Shown one piece after another: positions 55,078-64,000 of a stretch of 64,000 nucleotides of DNA. Every line of letters starts with the position of its first letter. The stretch's first letter is position 1. The DNA comes from Sphaerolaimus hirsutus. Lineage: Eukaryota; Nematoda; Chromadorea; Monhysterida; Sphaerolaimidae. Location: contig OZ038450.1 of assembly GCA_964036195.1 (NCBI GenBank), positions 30,506,794 through 30,570,793 on the forward strand. The letters run 5' to 3'. A program made the position numbers and the translations under genes. Under the pieces are notes generated by a model. It had not been told where the DNA came from, searched no databases, and was given only the letters and a program-made list of their open reading frames with translations.

Positions 55078-55447
55078 TCAATTTAACCACAAGCAGCACA
55101 GCACACATTTGCGCAGCCAACTGAGGAGAGGGCAGCGGGCGCAGGGGACGTCGCTGCAGCTGTGCGAGCGAATGGTGCTGCCGCAACTCACAAGGGGCCC
55201 GGCCGCACCCAGGTGCCAATCCCAAGCCCTGTAAAGTGTAAAGTAAAGTGTCAAATGTAAAGTCAAATGCAAAGTAAAGTGTCAATTGTCATGCTAAGTT
55301 CAGTAATAAAATCTTTTCTTTTTTGTTTTGATTGACACTTTACTTTGCACTTGACTTTACATTTGACACTTTACTTTACACTTTACAGGGCTTGGGACTG
55401 CCCCCTGAAGCGCACACAGCCGGCGCTGCCTCCGCCTGCATCCGCAG
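55078..55447 (-). CDS. Candidate two-exon Cys-rich frame split by a GTAAAG-type element
   Basis: Minus strand. Acceptor GCGCCCGCAG at 55448-55450 opens phase 1: ADAGGGSAGCVRFRGQSQA to 55387 (phase 2). Removing 55229-55386, which starts GTAAAG and ends TTTACAG, continues in frame from 55228: AWDWHLGAAGPLVSC, GSTIRSHSCSDVPCARC, then further Cys to TGA at 55078. The region is GC-rich, unlike its surroundings. A second minus frame is open across the same junction, so the reading frame is not certain. Confidence 0.4.
55211..55400. mobile_element. GTAAAG-type TIR element, best-preserved copy
   Basis: About 190 bp: GGTGCCAATCCCAAGCCCTGTAAAG... and ...CTTTACAGGGCTTGGGACTGCC, with nested TAAAGTGTCAAATGTAAAGT units and their complements. 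Because the ends are inverted repeats, either strand offers GTAAAG near the 5' end and TTTACAG near the 3' end. Confidence 0.75.
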
Positions 55448-55616
55448 CTGCGGGCGCAGCGCAACAAACTCACCAGGTTCAAATCGGCCTGAACGAGACT
55501 CCGCTTTTTTTTATTTTTTTTCTGAAAGTGCTTGCATAAGTATAGTGTCGGTGCGATGGCGTAAAATACAAAAGTACCTGTGGCGGATGTAAACGGGTGC
55601 TGTCCGCAGAAGCGGT

Positions 55617-56115
55617 CCTAAGACAGCGTTTACACTGTGACAACTGTGATGTGACGACATGAAAGCGATCTTTCAGCCATTTTTGTGCGATACATATGAA
55701 ATATTTTTCATGTGTGGAGCCTCAATTGATCATGACTTGATCAGCACCACTGTCTAAGACAAACATAAAATAATATACGTCATAATGTATAAAAATCATG
55801 CACAATAGATCACACTTTTTTCTTGTTGTCGGAGGTTGTCGCTGATCTGTTGTCGCCAGTCCCTTTAATGAGGCCACCGACAACGCCCGTTTAACAAATA
55901 CAGTGACAGCATCTGACAACAAAAAAAGTTAATCTAGTGTGCATGAACACACAATGTATATAATTTGATGTCGGTTTTAGGCAGTGGGGCTGATCAAGTC
56001 ATGATCGATTGAGGCTTCACACATGTAAAATATTTCATATGCATCCAACAAAAATGGCTGAAAAATTGTATTTTTTGTCGTCACAGTCGTCACAGTGTAA
56101 AAAGCGCCTTAAGAC
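55617..56115. mobile_element. Long-TIR element, CTAAGACAGCG ends
   Basis: Inverted ends of about 190 bases: TCCTAAGACAGCGTTTACAC pairs with GTGTAAAAAGCGCCTTAAGA, and GAGCCTCAATTGATCATGAC pairs with GTCATGATCGATTGAGGCTT. No coding sequence seen. The target duplication is unclear. Confidence 0.65.
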
Positions 56116-56280
56116 TCTCCTATACAGCAGAAACACAATCCCAACACACATTCGTGGCAACACTGCGCAGCAGGAGAGCGACACGATGCAAAGCGATTCT
56201 GATTGGCAGAGGCCAAAAGAAGCGGGCACATAGGCGGGCACAGAGGCGGGCGGCAACGCGCTGTTTGCGGCTATTTCCAG

Positions 56281-56355
56281 GGCTCGAGGCCATGCGCAGA
56301 CATTCCGTTCCACCAACAGCGGGCTTCTCTGTTGCACCGACAACTGAACCAACTG
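56281..56355 (+). CDS. Candidate Pro/Thr linker exon
   Basis: Acceptor GGCTATTTCCAG and donor GTCAGT, phase 1 at both ends, 75 nt. It reads LEAMRRHSVPPTAGFSVAPT and TEPT. Short Pro/Thr-rich linkers between Cys-rich modules are common in secreted proteins. No copy to compare. Confidence 0.38.
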
Positions 56356-56509
56356 GTCAGTTCAGTATTCAAGATGTACTAAATACAGCTTCTAAATGTA
56401 CTGTGTTGACCGTAGTGGAATGGATGGATAGAGAATACAGAGATTTGATAATTAGGCTCATTTTATCCATTTTATTCATTTGTCCAATTTATTTATTTCA
56501 TGCGCTATA

Positions 56510-57682
56510 CAACGATGGAAAAAACACAGAAATTGAACACAGAAACTCATTGAGTTTCTGTGTTTTTGTTTTACACAGAAACACGGAAACTCATAAATTT
56601 TGAAAAACTTAAAACTCAAATGAGTTGTTTTTTTGAGAACACAGAAACACAGAAACACGGAAACACAGAAAAGTTTTTTTGAGTTTTTGTGTTTTTTTTT
56701 CAGCAAAGCGGTTGCATGCACATTAATTCAGTTAAACTCAACAAAATGAAATAAGCATGTATAGTATGTAAATATGTACATAATGTATTCATATTTTATA
56801 ATGGTACAAAAAAGAAATTCAAGATGGCATGCAGATCTCACGGTGGATTTGACAATTTAAGTTTCGACATTTAAGTATACCTTATTACCTCGAAAACCCC
56901 CCCCCCTTGAATTAACCCCCCTCAAAATGGACTGGTGAAATAATAAGCCCCCCCCCTCCCTTGAAATAGCCCCCTCCGGGATTATGTACATCATGTATCC
57001 AATGTAAATGATGTATTTATTACTGCTCATTTGCATCACAGCTACACATAGACTGTACTAGGTTGTGTAGCTATCTACATGTTTATTTCAAATATATCCT
57101 GTTTGTACGCATTTATAACCTGTTTTGGGTACGTAAATGCCTACTATTTTCTATGATCCTTACAAAACTTTCTGATGAAATAATAAACCCCCATGGGGGT
57201 ATTTCGAGGTAAATGGTAGTTGTAGTTCAAATTAATTCTGTAGTCTTCCATACAGTGCACATACATTGAAGAATTTTGGAGTACTGCATAAATTGTCGTT
57301 TCTGGGCATTTTCTTGCTGGTGTTGTGATGTTGATGTCCTCATTGTGGACATTTTTATGGACTTTCTTGACACTTGAATGAATACACAAATGTTATGTGG
57401 CGTTAAAACATGTGTAAAACCAATATTTTATAAGAAAACCACTGTTTCTAGATCGAAATGCTGTAAATAGAAATTTTTGGGGGGAAAACTCGAATTTTTT
57501 TGGAAAAAAAACTTGAGTTTTTTAGAAAAAAACTCAAAAAACTTGAGTTTTTACAAAAAACACAGAAATAAAAACAGAGTTACTCAAGTTTTTTTTGAGA
57601 AAAAAACTCAAAACAAAGGTATTTATTTTTGAAAAACTCAAAACACAGAAAGTGTTTTTTTTGGAGAACTTACCCATCGTTG
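56510..57682. mobile_element. hAT MITE, CAACGATGG family, with nested MITE
   Basis: Ends CAACGATGGAAAAAACACAG and TTACCCATCGTTG. The 8-bp flanks GCGCTATA and GTGCTATA differ at one base. About 56878-57216 is a nested CCGTATTTCC-type MITE with degraded ends. Confidence 0.85.
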
Positions 57683-58096
57683 GTGCTATATTATTTAACC
57701 ACAGTTAATATTCGGTTTTCATGCACGCTATTATTTATCCATGGAGAATATTTAACTCATAATGTGTATTATAAAATATTTGGAGAATTATGTAGAATAT
57801 TGAAGTTAAAGGGTCAATTATGTTATATTTAGGTTTATGGACATAATTTTAGGCTCATTCGATTCACCTTAATTAACTAGTCATTTTTATATATACATCT
57901 ACATAGTTTACATGTAAAATGGAAGCGTCAAACCTTGTTAAATATATTTACTTTACTTTACATAACTTCTTTGAACCAACGTCCAAAATTAAAAAAAACG
58001 TTTTTTTATATAAAAAACAGCGTTAAAAAAAGCGTTTTTTCCAACCCTAGTGCAACCACATAAAAATACACTATGCCACTTGAAATGTGCCTTGCT
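57683..58096. other. AT-rich spacer
   Basis: 57690-57860 resembles 39830-39990 of palindrome 2 (TATTATTTATCCATGGAGAA). Otherwise nothing recognised. Confidence 0.45.
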
Positions 58097-58858
58097 CAAC
58101 GATGGCAAAAACACACATATTAAATACGGAAACTCATTGAGTTTCCGTGTTTTTGTTTAACACAGAAACACGGAAACTCAACAATTTTGAAAAACACAGA
58201 AACTCAAATGAGTTTTTTTATCCAAGTAATTGAAGGCACAAAATTTGAACTGAACAATGTGTGTATGTGCATACATAAGGTATGCATGTATGTATAGTGT
58301 GTAAATATGTACATAGTATCCAATTTGAACAATGAAATGAGTATCCAAAATATTTATAGTGGTGTCCACATCTCCTGGTAGTTTCGACAATATTAGGGAC
58401 TGTGACTGAAGTGTTAGGAAGTGTCCACCAGGGTCTGCTAGCTCACACAATTGAGCTGAGGGCTCCTCACCCCCCAAACTGTCAAAGGTATTGGTCACCC
58501 GTTTGGAACTACCTCCAGTGAACTAATGAAACATTTTCCAATACACGCCAAAACAAATGCAAAACCCATATTTGATAAGAAAACCACTGTTTCAACAGTA
58601 AAATGCTGTAAAATGTAACTTTTTGTAAAACAACTTGAGTTTTTATCAAAAAACATGAGTTTTTACAAAAAAAACTTGAGTTTTTATCCAAAAACTTGAG
58701 ATTTTACCAAAAAAAAACTCAAGTTTTTTCAAAAAACACAGAAAAAAACACAGAAACTCAAGTTTTTTTTTCATGAAAAAACTCAAAACACAGATATTCA
58801 TTTTTGAAAAACTCAAAATACAGAAAGTGTTTTTATTTTTATAACTCACCCATCGTTG
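58097..58858. mobile_element. hAT MITE, CAACGATGG family
   Basis: 762 bp with ends CAACGATGGCAAAAACACAC and TCACCCATCGTTG and a perfect duplication GCCTTGCT (58089-58096, 58859-58866). Confidence 0.92.
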
Positions 58859-58871
58859 GCCTTGCTATACC

Positions 58872-59065
58872 AAATCGCAATATCGAATATCGAAAACATC
58901 AAAATATCGAATATGGAATATCGACCATTTTTAAATATCGAATATCGAATATAGATATCGAGGTTCCATATCATATCGATATCGAGGTTGCATATTGTAT
59001 CGATATCGAATATCGAGTTTCAGCAAAAAAATATCGAATCTTGAATATCGATATAGAAAAGTCAT
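58872..59065. repeat. ATATCGA-type simple array
   Basis: Imperfect repeats of ATATCGA and TCGATATCGAGGTT over about 190 bp. Confidence 0.75.
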
Positions 59066-59196
59066 ATTGTTTGAACGGTCAAATTGAACCCTACCCTGCG
59101 GGTCTTATTCGAGATTTGGGGTATGTAAATACAAATATATTGTGTTTGATTTGGCTGGAATTCATCAAAATTGGATTTTTTTCAAAAAACAAAAAG

Positions 59197-59298
59197 ACAT
59201 AAAAACTGACGCAGCAGTTACCACTACTGATGCAGCAGTTAAAACTACAAATGCAGTGGTTACCAACACTGATACAGCAGTGGATAATGGAAACACAG
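59197..59298 (+). CDS. Candidate Thr/Asp/Ala/Val repeat exon
   Basis: Acceptor ACAAAAAG (weak) and donor GTAGGT (strong), phase 1 at both ends, 102 nt. It encodes four imperfect copies of an 8-residue unit: TDAAVTTT, DAAVKTTN, AVVTNTD, TAVDNGNT. No Cys. A low-complexity linker of a secreted or structural protein is the likeliest reading. Confidence 0.4.
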
Positions 59299-59416
59299 GT
59301 AGGTGTACCATGTGGGTATATTATTATTGAGGATGTTAAACTGCAATGCGCACACCTTCTTCCCTGCTGACTGCATGTTTTACACTTTTCTGATGGAAAC
59401 CATGTTAGTCATGTGT

Positions 59417-59775
59417 AGTGATGAAAAAGCACAAGAAAAAAGGGCGTTAAGCACCAATGCCAGGCTTTCGGAAACAGGGCGCCAGGGGCGCCACAGAATT
59501 GAAAGAGGGCGCCAAGCATCAGGGGCGCCATGGCGCCATCCGGAGACGTGGCGACAGCCAGGCGCCAAGAGCGCCACAGAGACAGCGCGCCAGGCGCCAC
59601 AGTAATAGGTGCATTATTACTTTATATTCTATTACCATATTTCCTCAAATAACCCCCCCCCCTCCCGGGGGTTTATCTTTTCAGAGTGGAAATTTTGAGG
59701 GGGGTTACACGAGGGTGTATTTATGTTGAGGGGGATTATTATTTCGCCAGAAATATCTTCAACTCCCAGCCTAAG
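59417..59775. mobile_element. GCGCC-family hAT and CCGTATTTCC-type MITE remnants
   Basis: 59417-59606 starts TAGTGATGAAAAAGC and is a GGGGCGCCA array. About 59635-59770 is a degraded CCATATTTCCTC MITE. Confidence 0.55.
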
Positions 59776-60328
59776 CCTAAGCGTAAGACTAAGGTTAAAC
59801 CAAAAAATTACCGGAAATGTGGTAAATATCACCTAAATGACATCCTGGAGGCAAAATTTTGGACCACTAGCCATTCAACAACCCCGCCCCCCAAAGTGGG
59901 CCAGCTATCTATAGATCTGGAGTAATTTTTGAGAAATTTTGACTAAATTTTTGCTCAAAATCGCTAATTGTCATACCTTTTTAGTTTTTCACCATCAAAA
60001 TCGCTGTTTGATGTGTTTCATTGCCTATTTTCAGCTATTTCTGTACTATATATGCTTATATACGAATTTTTCACCTACTTTTAGCGATTTTTTTTTCATT
60101 CTATACCTTGGAAAACCCTATATATTGAATCCCCATGAACACCCCCCAAATTTTTTTTCCAGCTATCTATCCCTCCAAAGGAGCGATTTACTATCTATAT
60201 GATTCTCCGCAGGGGTCCAAATCTACAAAATCCCATGTCCAGCACCATCCAAAGCAATGGCGTCCGGGCGCCAAACTGGCGCCAATGAAAATTGGCCAAG
60301 CACCAAGGGCACCATGGCGCCATTTGAA
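59776..60328. other. Spacer with CTATCTAT motifs
   Basis: AT-rich. 59883-60200 shares CCCCAAAGTGGGCCAGCTATC and CTATCTATCCCTCC motifs with 27600-27680. 60255-60325 has a small GGCGCC scrap. No exon. Confidence 0.4.
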
Positions 60329-60714
60329 ATAATTCATATATAGTATTTGGAAACACAGTGTTTCGACAAAAATCGGGTTTACCAATGGGCTGTGCATCAG
60401 CACCAAGTATAGCATGCTGTAGTCTTATGAACCGTGAAATTGAATGGCTGCTAAAGAAGAAGGAAAGTGGTAATAAGCTGTTTAGATGCTTTAGTTACAT
60501 AGATGATCTGCTCTTTTGCTACAAATCTACCTCAAACTTTGACCCTTTGCAATGTACTAAAGATATTTACCCCATAAACCTGCCATTAAATAGAACAGAT
60601 GATAATGGCATCAATACAGCTTTCTTGGATTTGTCTATCAATTTTAGAAATTTAGAATGGCAACTCTATGGCAAACGACAGGACTTAAATTTTAGATGCA
60701 TAACAGCCACCAAC
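60329..60714 (+). pseudogene. Reverse transcriptase fragment
   Basis: The open frame begins mid-domain (NNSYIVFGNTVFRQKSGLPM, then GCASAPS), continues to the catalytic motif FSYIDDLLF, and ends FLDLSINFRN, LYGKRQDLNFRC. Q..GLPMG, Y-I-D-D and the later FLDL...Y.KR.D.NF blocks are the palm and thumb signatures of a non-LTR-type reverse transcriptase, most like Penelope-like elements. The family is uncertain. Both ends are missing and a hAT interrupts it at 60715. Confidence 0.82.
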
Positions 60715-61961
60715 CAGAGTTGCGAAAGTGTATTTACACTTACCCAAAATACCCGGGTAAATGGGTATTTATATTTACCGTATTTCCTCGAAATACCCCC
60801 CGGGGGGTGATTGTTTCATAGTGGTCCCGAGAGGGGGGGGGGGGTTAAACGAGGGGGTGGGTATTTCGAGGGGGGGGTTATTATTTCACAAGAAAATTTT
60901 TGAAAACCAAGTACGAAATAGTCGTCTGAAACGTACGCAGACGTCGAAAAATGCAACAAAAACCGCCATTTATAAGGTTCTGTAGACTAATATTAGTATG
61001 TAGATGGTATGTACACTGTTCTAACGTGACACCGACATTGTTTTAACGTGTGTTCTGCAGTACACATAACACAAACTGCAGTATTTGTCATGTACGTTCC
61101 CTTTACACTCAATTTGGGGGGGGGTATTTCGAGGGGGGGGGTGATTGTTTCATAGTGGTCCCGAGAGGGGGGGGGGTCAAACGACGGGGGGGGTATTTCG
61201 AGGGGGGGGGGTATTTCGAGGAAATACGGTACACTTACACTTACACTTTCATAAAATACCCATACACTTTTTTACACTTTCCTGAGCAAAATACCTGGGT
61301 ACAGAAAGTGTATTTTTATTCTTTCAGATGACACTGTTTTATGCTTTTGAGAAAGCATAAAATAGGGTCATGTGCAAAAAATAACTGCACGGTGCACACA
61401 TGCAGTTATGCATTGAATGTAGAAAATATGGCAAATGTACAAACTAGCTTTTGATCTCCAACGTTTGATCAGTACTCATGGTATCCTACAGTTTCATCAT
61501 ACTTTTGTAAAAAGGACAAGATCAATGAAAATTCACCAGCTAGACACAAAGTCAACTGGCTTTTGCATTGACATTTGCTGCATGTCCATTCTTGCATTTA
61601 AACAGTGTGTATCGCATTGCTTTATCAGTAAAATATCAACACTGAAAAAGTGCCATTATTAGGGAACTTCATACCACTACAGTATTTGTTACAGTCTGAA
61701 ATGTTTCATAAAAGGCAGTAAAATACAAAATAATGCATGAAAATGATAAATAAATTGATCTAAAGGTGAAAACAGTGGTGTTTTCTAATGCTCAACAGTG
61801 AGAGCTCTTTCTAAAAAAAATTTTTACGCTTACACTTTATTTACACTTTCCTAGGTATTTTTAAAATACCTTACACTTTTGGTATCCATACTAAAAATTT
61901 GGAAAGTGTATTTACACTTACACTTACACTTTTCAAAAATACCAGTATTTTAACAACTCTG
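60715..61961. mobile_element. hAT element, CAGAGTTG family, with nested MITE
   Basis: Ends CAGAGTTGCGAAAGTG and TTTTAACAACTCTG and a perfect 8-bp duplication CCACCAAC (60707-60714, 61962-61969). A CCGTATTTCC-type MITE is nested at about 60780-61229. It splits the reverse transcriptase frame. Confidence 0.92.
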
Positions 61962-61969
61962 CCACCAAC

Positions 61970-62074
61970 TACAACAGTGCACAAGCCATCTCAGTCAAGA
62001 AAGGTGTCTTTTTTGGACACTGGCTAAGAACTCAGTTCTCAGTTCTTCATGGAATTTGTTTTGCAATGGTATAA
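61970..62074 (+). pseudogene. Continuation of the interrupted frame
   Basis: Beyond the hAT duplication the same frame stays open for 34 codons to TAA (62072-62074). It is probably the downstream remnant of the retroelement, although these residues match no motif I recognise. Confidence 0.45.
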
Positions 62075-62800
62075 AACCAATTATAAGAGGACACCTGTCA
62101 AATGAATATACCTAGTACAAATTGATTGTTTGAAATTGCTCTAACTTGTTCAGTAAAATATAGAGAATCATTAAGGAAATTGGGAAAGCAGATAGATCAC
62201 AGTACAATGGAAGAGATACGCAATTTAGTGATCGGGTAATCTGCACATTACCCTGAATTTCAAGTAAGATACAAAGGCAGGAAATTCTAAATGTTCACGT
62301 GGGTACAAATACCTGAGTTTTTTTCATGCTCACTTCACTATGCCAAAAATTGGCACAAAACGCCGCGCCGCAACACTCTCGCCTGCACCACAACAAGAAA
62401 TGTCATCATCAAATGCCACCATGATGACAGGCGCTGGCGCCCCGCGCGCACCAGTAAGTTTGTAGGTTAAGTACCGTATTACCTCGAAATACCCCCAGGG
62501 GTAACAATGGCAAAAAAAGATTCGAAAATTCGAAAATATTTTCGAATTTTCGAATTTTTTCGGAATTTTCGAATTTTTATTCCACCACTGGAAAAAACAC
62601 TTAAAAATCGATTTATTTTTGAAAAAATTCGAAAATTCTAAAATTCGAAAATAGTTTTCGAATTTTTCAGGGAATTACAAGACATAAATTACAAGACAAG
62701 ACCATTCTTAGGTTCTATGTGCTGAATTAATCAATAATTGATACACAGTGTGTGTGAAAGAGTCTATCGAAATGAAAAAAACGTCAATGAATGTTGAAAT
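62075..62800. other. Spacer with TTCGAA array
   Basis: 62473-62505 is a CCGTATTACCTCG end fragment. 62515-62670 is an AATTTTCGAATTTT array related to 6490-6790. No exon. Confidence 0.5.
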
Positions 62801-63409
62801 CAGAGTTGTTAGAATTACTGAACTTTTTTAAAAGTATATGTAAACGTAAAGTATTTTTTTTTTACTCACCACAAAGTATAGAAAACGTAAAATACTTTTT
62901 TTTTACTCGTACGTACGCGTAAATGTGGGTACTTTTTTGTGAGTGTATAAACGACTACTTTTCTTCATAGAATGTGTAAAAGTGGGCACTTTTTAATACG
63001 TGTACAGCACAATGTATGTTTTTTATAAGCAAATGACAGATTATATAGTTTTCAAGGTCTCTCTTTTCTAGGAGATAAAAATCATTGTTCTCCCGACTCG
63101 TTTACCACATCCATTGTCTCCACAACCATTTCGATTTGGTTGCGAATTTTGAAATTTTTTAAAGGCACTACCCCCGCATGTCTAAAATATTCAATGGAAC
63201 CACTTCTGTAAATACATAGCAGTGTAGTTACTTTATAAATATGTCCCACATTGAATTTTCTTAAATACATTTTCCGTACGCGTACGCTTTGAAAGTGTAC
63301 GCGTACAAGTGCGTACGGTATTTTTTTGAAAAGTATATGTAAATGTATTTACCGAGTACTCGCGTACGCGTATTTTTCGAGTAAACGTACGTACCTTTTA
63401 ACAACTCTG
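62801..63409. mobile_element. hAT element, CAGAGTTG family
   Basis: 609 bp with ends CAGAGTTGTTAGAATTAC and TTTTAACAACTCTG and a perfect duplication GTTGAAAT (62793-62800, 63410-63417). By eye almost the same as 54201-54807. Confidence 0.92.
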
Positions 63410-64000
63410 GTTGAAATGGCATCCGTGGCAGACCCATAGCTTGAATCGGGGAATGCATTTTAGGGGGTGGGTCCACCAGACTTTTGTGTCACCCCATTCT
63501 GTTGCATTCTGTTCCTTGAATCGCCCCCATTCCCAAGATAAGGGGGGTCTATAAAAAGGTGTTGATTGTACATGGCCGATCTGGCTAGTTGACTTTGAAG
63601 CTTGATCACATGACCATTTCTTGGCTGATTTGGACCGTAAATTACTTAAAATGATCTGCACAACCTGTAGATTCTATTTTTGAGGTTGGATTAGTGATGT
63701 ATAAATTCATTATGCCAATTTGACCTAGTATTTCAACATGTAAAATAGATTTTTCTGAACATGCCATCATATACTTAATACAAATAGTGCATATCCTAAA
63801 ATAAGTCCTCCATGGGGGGGGGGGGTATTTTTTGTCAGTGATATTTGAGGGGACTTATTCGAGGGGGACTTATTCAAGAATTTATGGTAAATGTATATAT
63901 AAAAACCACATAAATACAGGGTCCAATTGACATAAACTTTTTGTAATTACATAATCAGCAAATGTACAACAGAATGGAATGACACAAAAGTCTGGTGGAC
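63410..64000. other. Window end, no gene recognised
   Basis: 63532-63720 resembles part of the palindrome 2 arm (AGGCGTCTATACAAAGGCG and GGATTAGTGATGT, near 38110-38280). About 63815-63890 is a GGGGGGTATTTTTTGTC MITE fragment. Confidence 0.45.

Noticed and set aside
54626-55285. 219-codon minus-strand frame, the longest in the window
   Set aside because: A chance fusion of two nested hAT elements and the GC-rich 55-kb sequence. The parts match repeats in other frames.
58872-59065. Possible telomere-type repeat
   Set aside because: The ATATCGA units are irregular and short, flanked by ordinary transposons on both sides.

Overview
The window is nuclear DNA of an animal, most likely an invertebrate; the phylum cannot be fixed from sequence alone. 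Short exons with GT-AG borders encode secreted cysteine-rich modules, including an EGF-like and a granulin module. Non-autonomous DNA transposons fill most of the rest. I see no rRNA, tRNA, CRISPR array or long intact gene, and no promoter I can place with confidence. 200 Ns (7418-7617) mark a scaffold join.

Layout. (1) Positions 1-7417 and 16703-26748 are inverted copies of each other (palindrome 1). Each arm carries one divergently transcribed copy of a secreted gene: signal peptide, Cys-rich exon, EGF-like exon, a variable Cys-rich exon and a further Cys-rich exon. The left copy reads on the minus strand and the right copy on the plus strand. (2) The spacer 7618-16702 holds a plus-strand gene of Lys-rich exons (8.1-12.6 kb) and then duplicated and tandemly repeated DNA. 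(3) 26.8-36.8 kb holds nested transposons, two possible further exons of the right-hand gene, and a broken granulin exon on the minus strand. (4) 36789-50684 is a second, 13.9 kb palindrome with arms of about 6.5 kb. Its outer ends are perfect Mutator-like terminal repeats, and a perfect 9-bp direct repeat flanks the whole unit. (5) 50.7-64 kb is a field of hAT and mariner-like insertions with scattered candidate exons, two head-on exons at 55 kb that may be separated by a transposon acting as an intron, and a reverse transcriptase fragment split by a hAT element.

How the genes fit together. Most candidate exons begin in phase 1 (two bases before the first full codon) and many also end in phase 1. 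This is the classic arrangement for exon shuffling of extracellular modules. The two gene copies in palindrome 1 differ far more inside one exon than in the adjoining intron, which points to fast diversification of a secreted protein. Several transposon insertions have an empty site in the other arm, so they date from after the arms separated, or from separate haplotypes. Exon calls rest on splice borders, reading phase, Cys pattern and agreement between copies; no transcript evidence was available.
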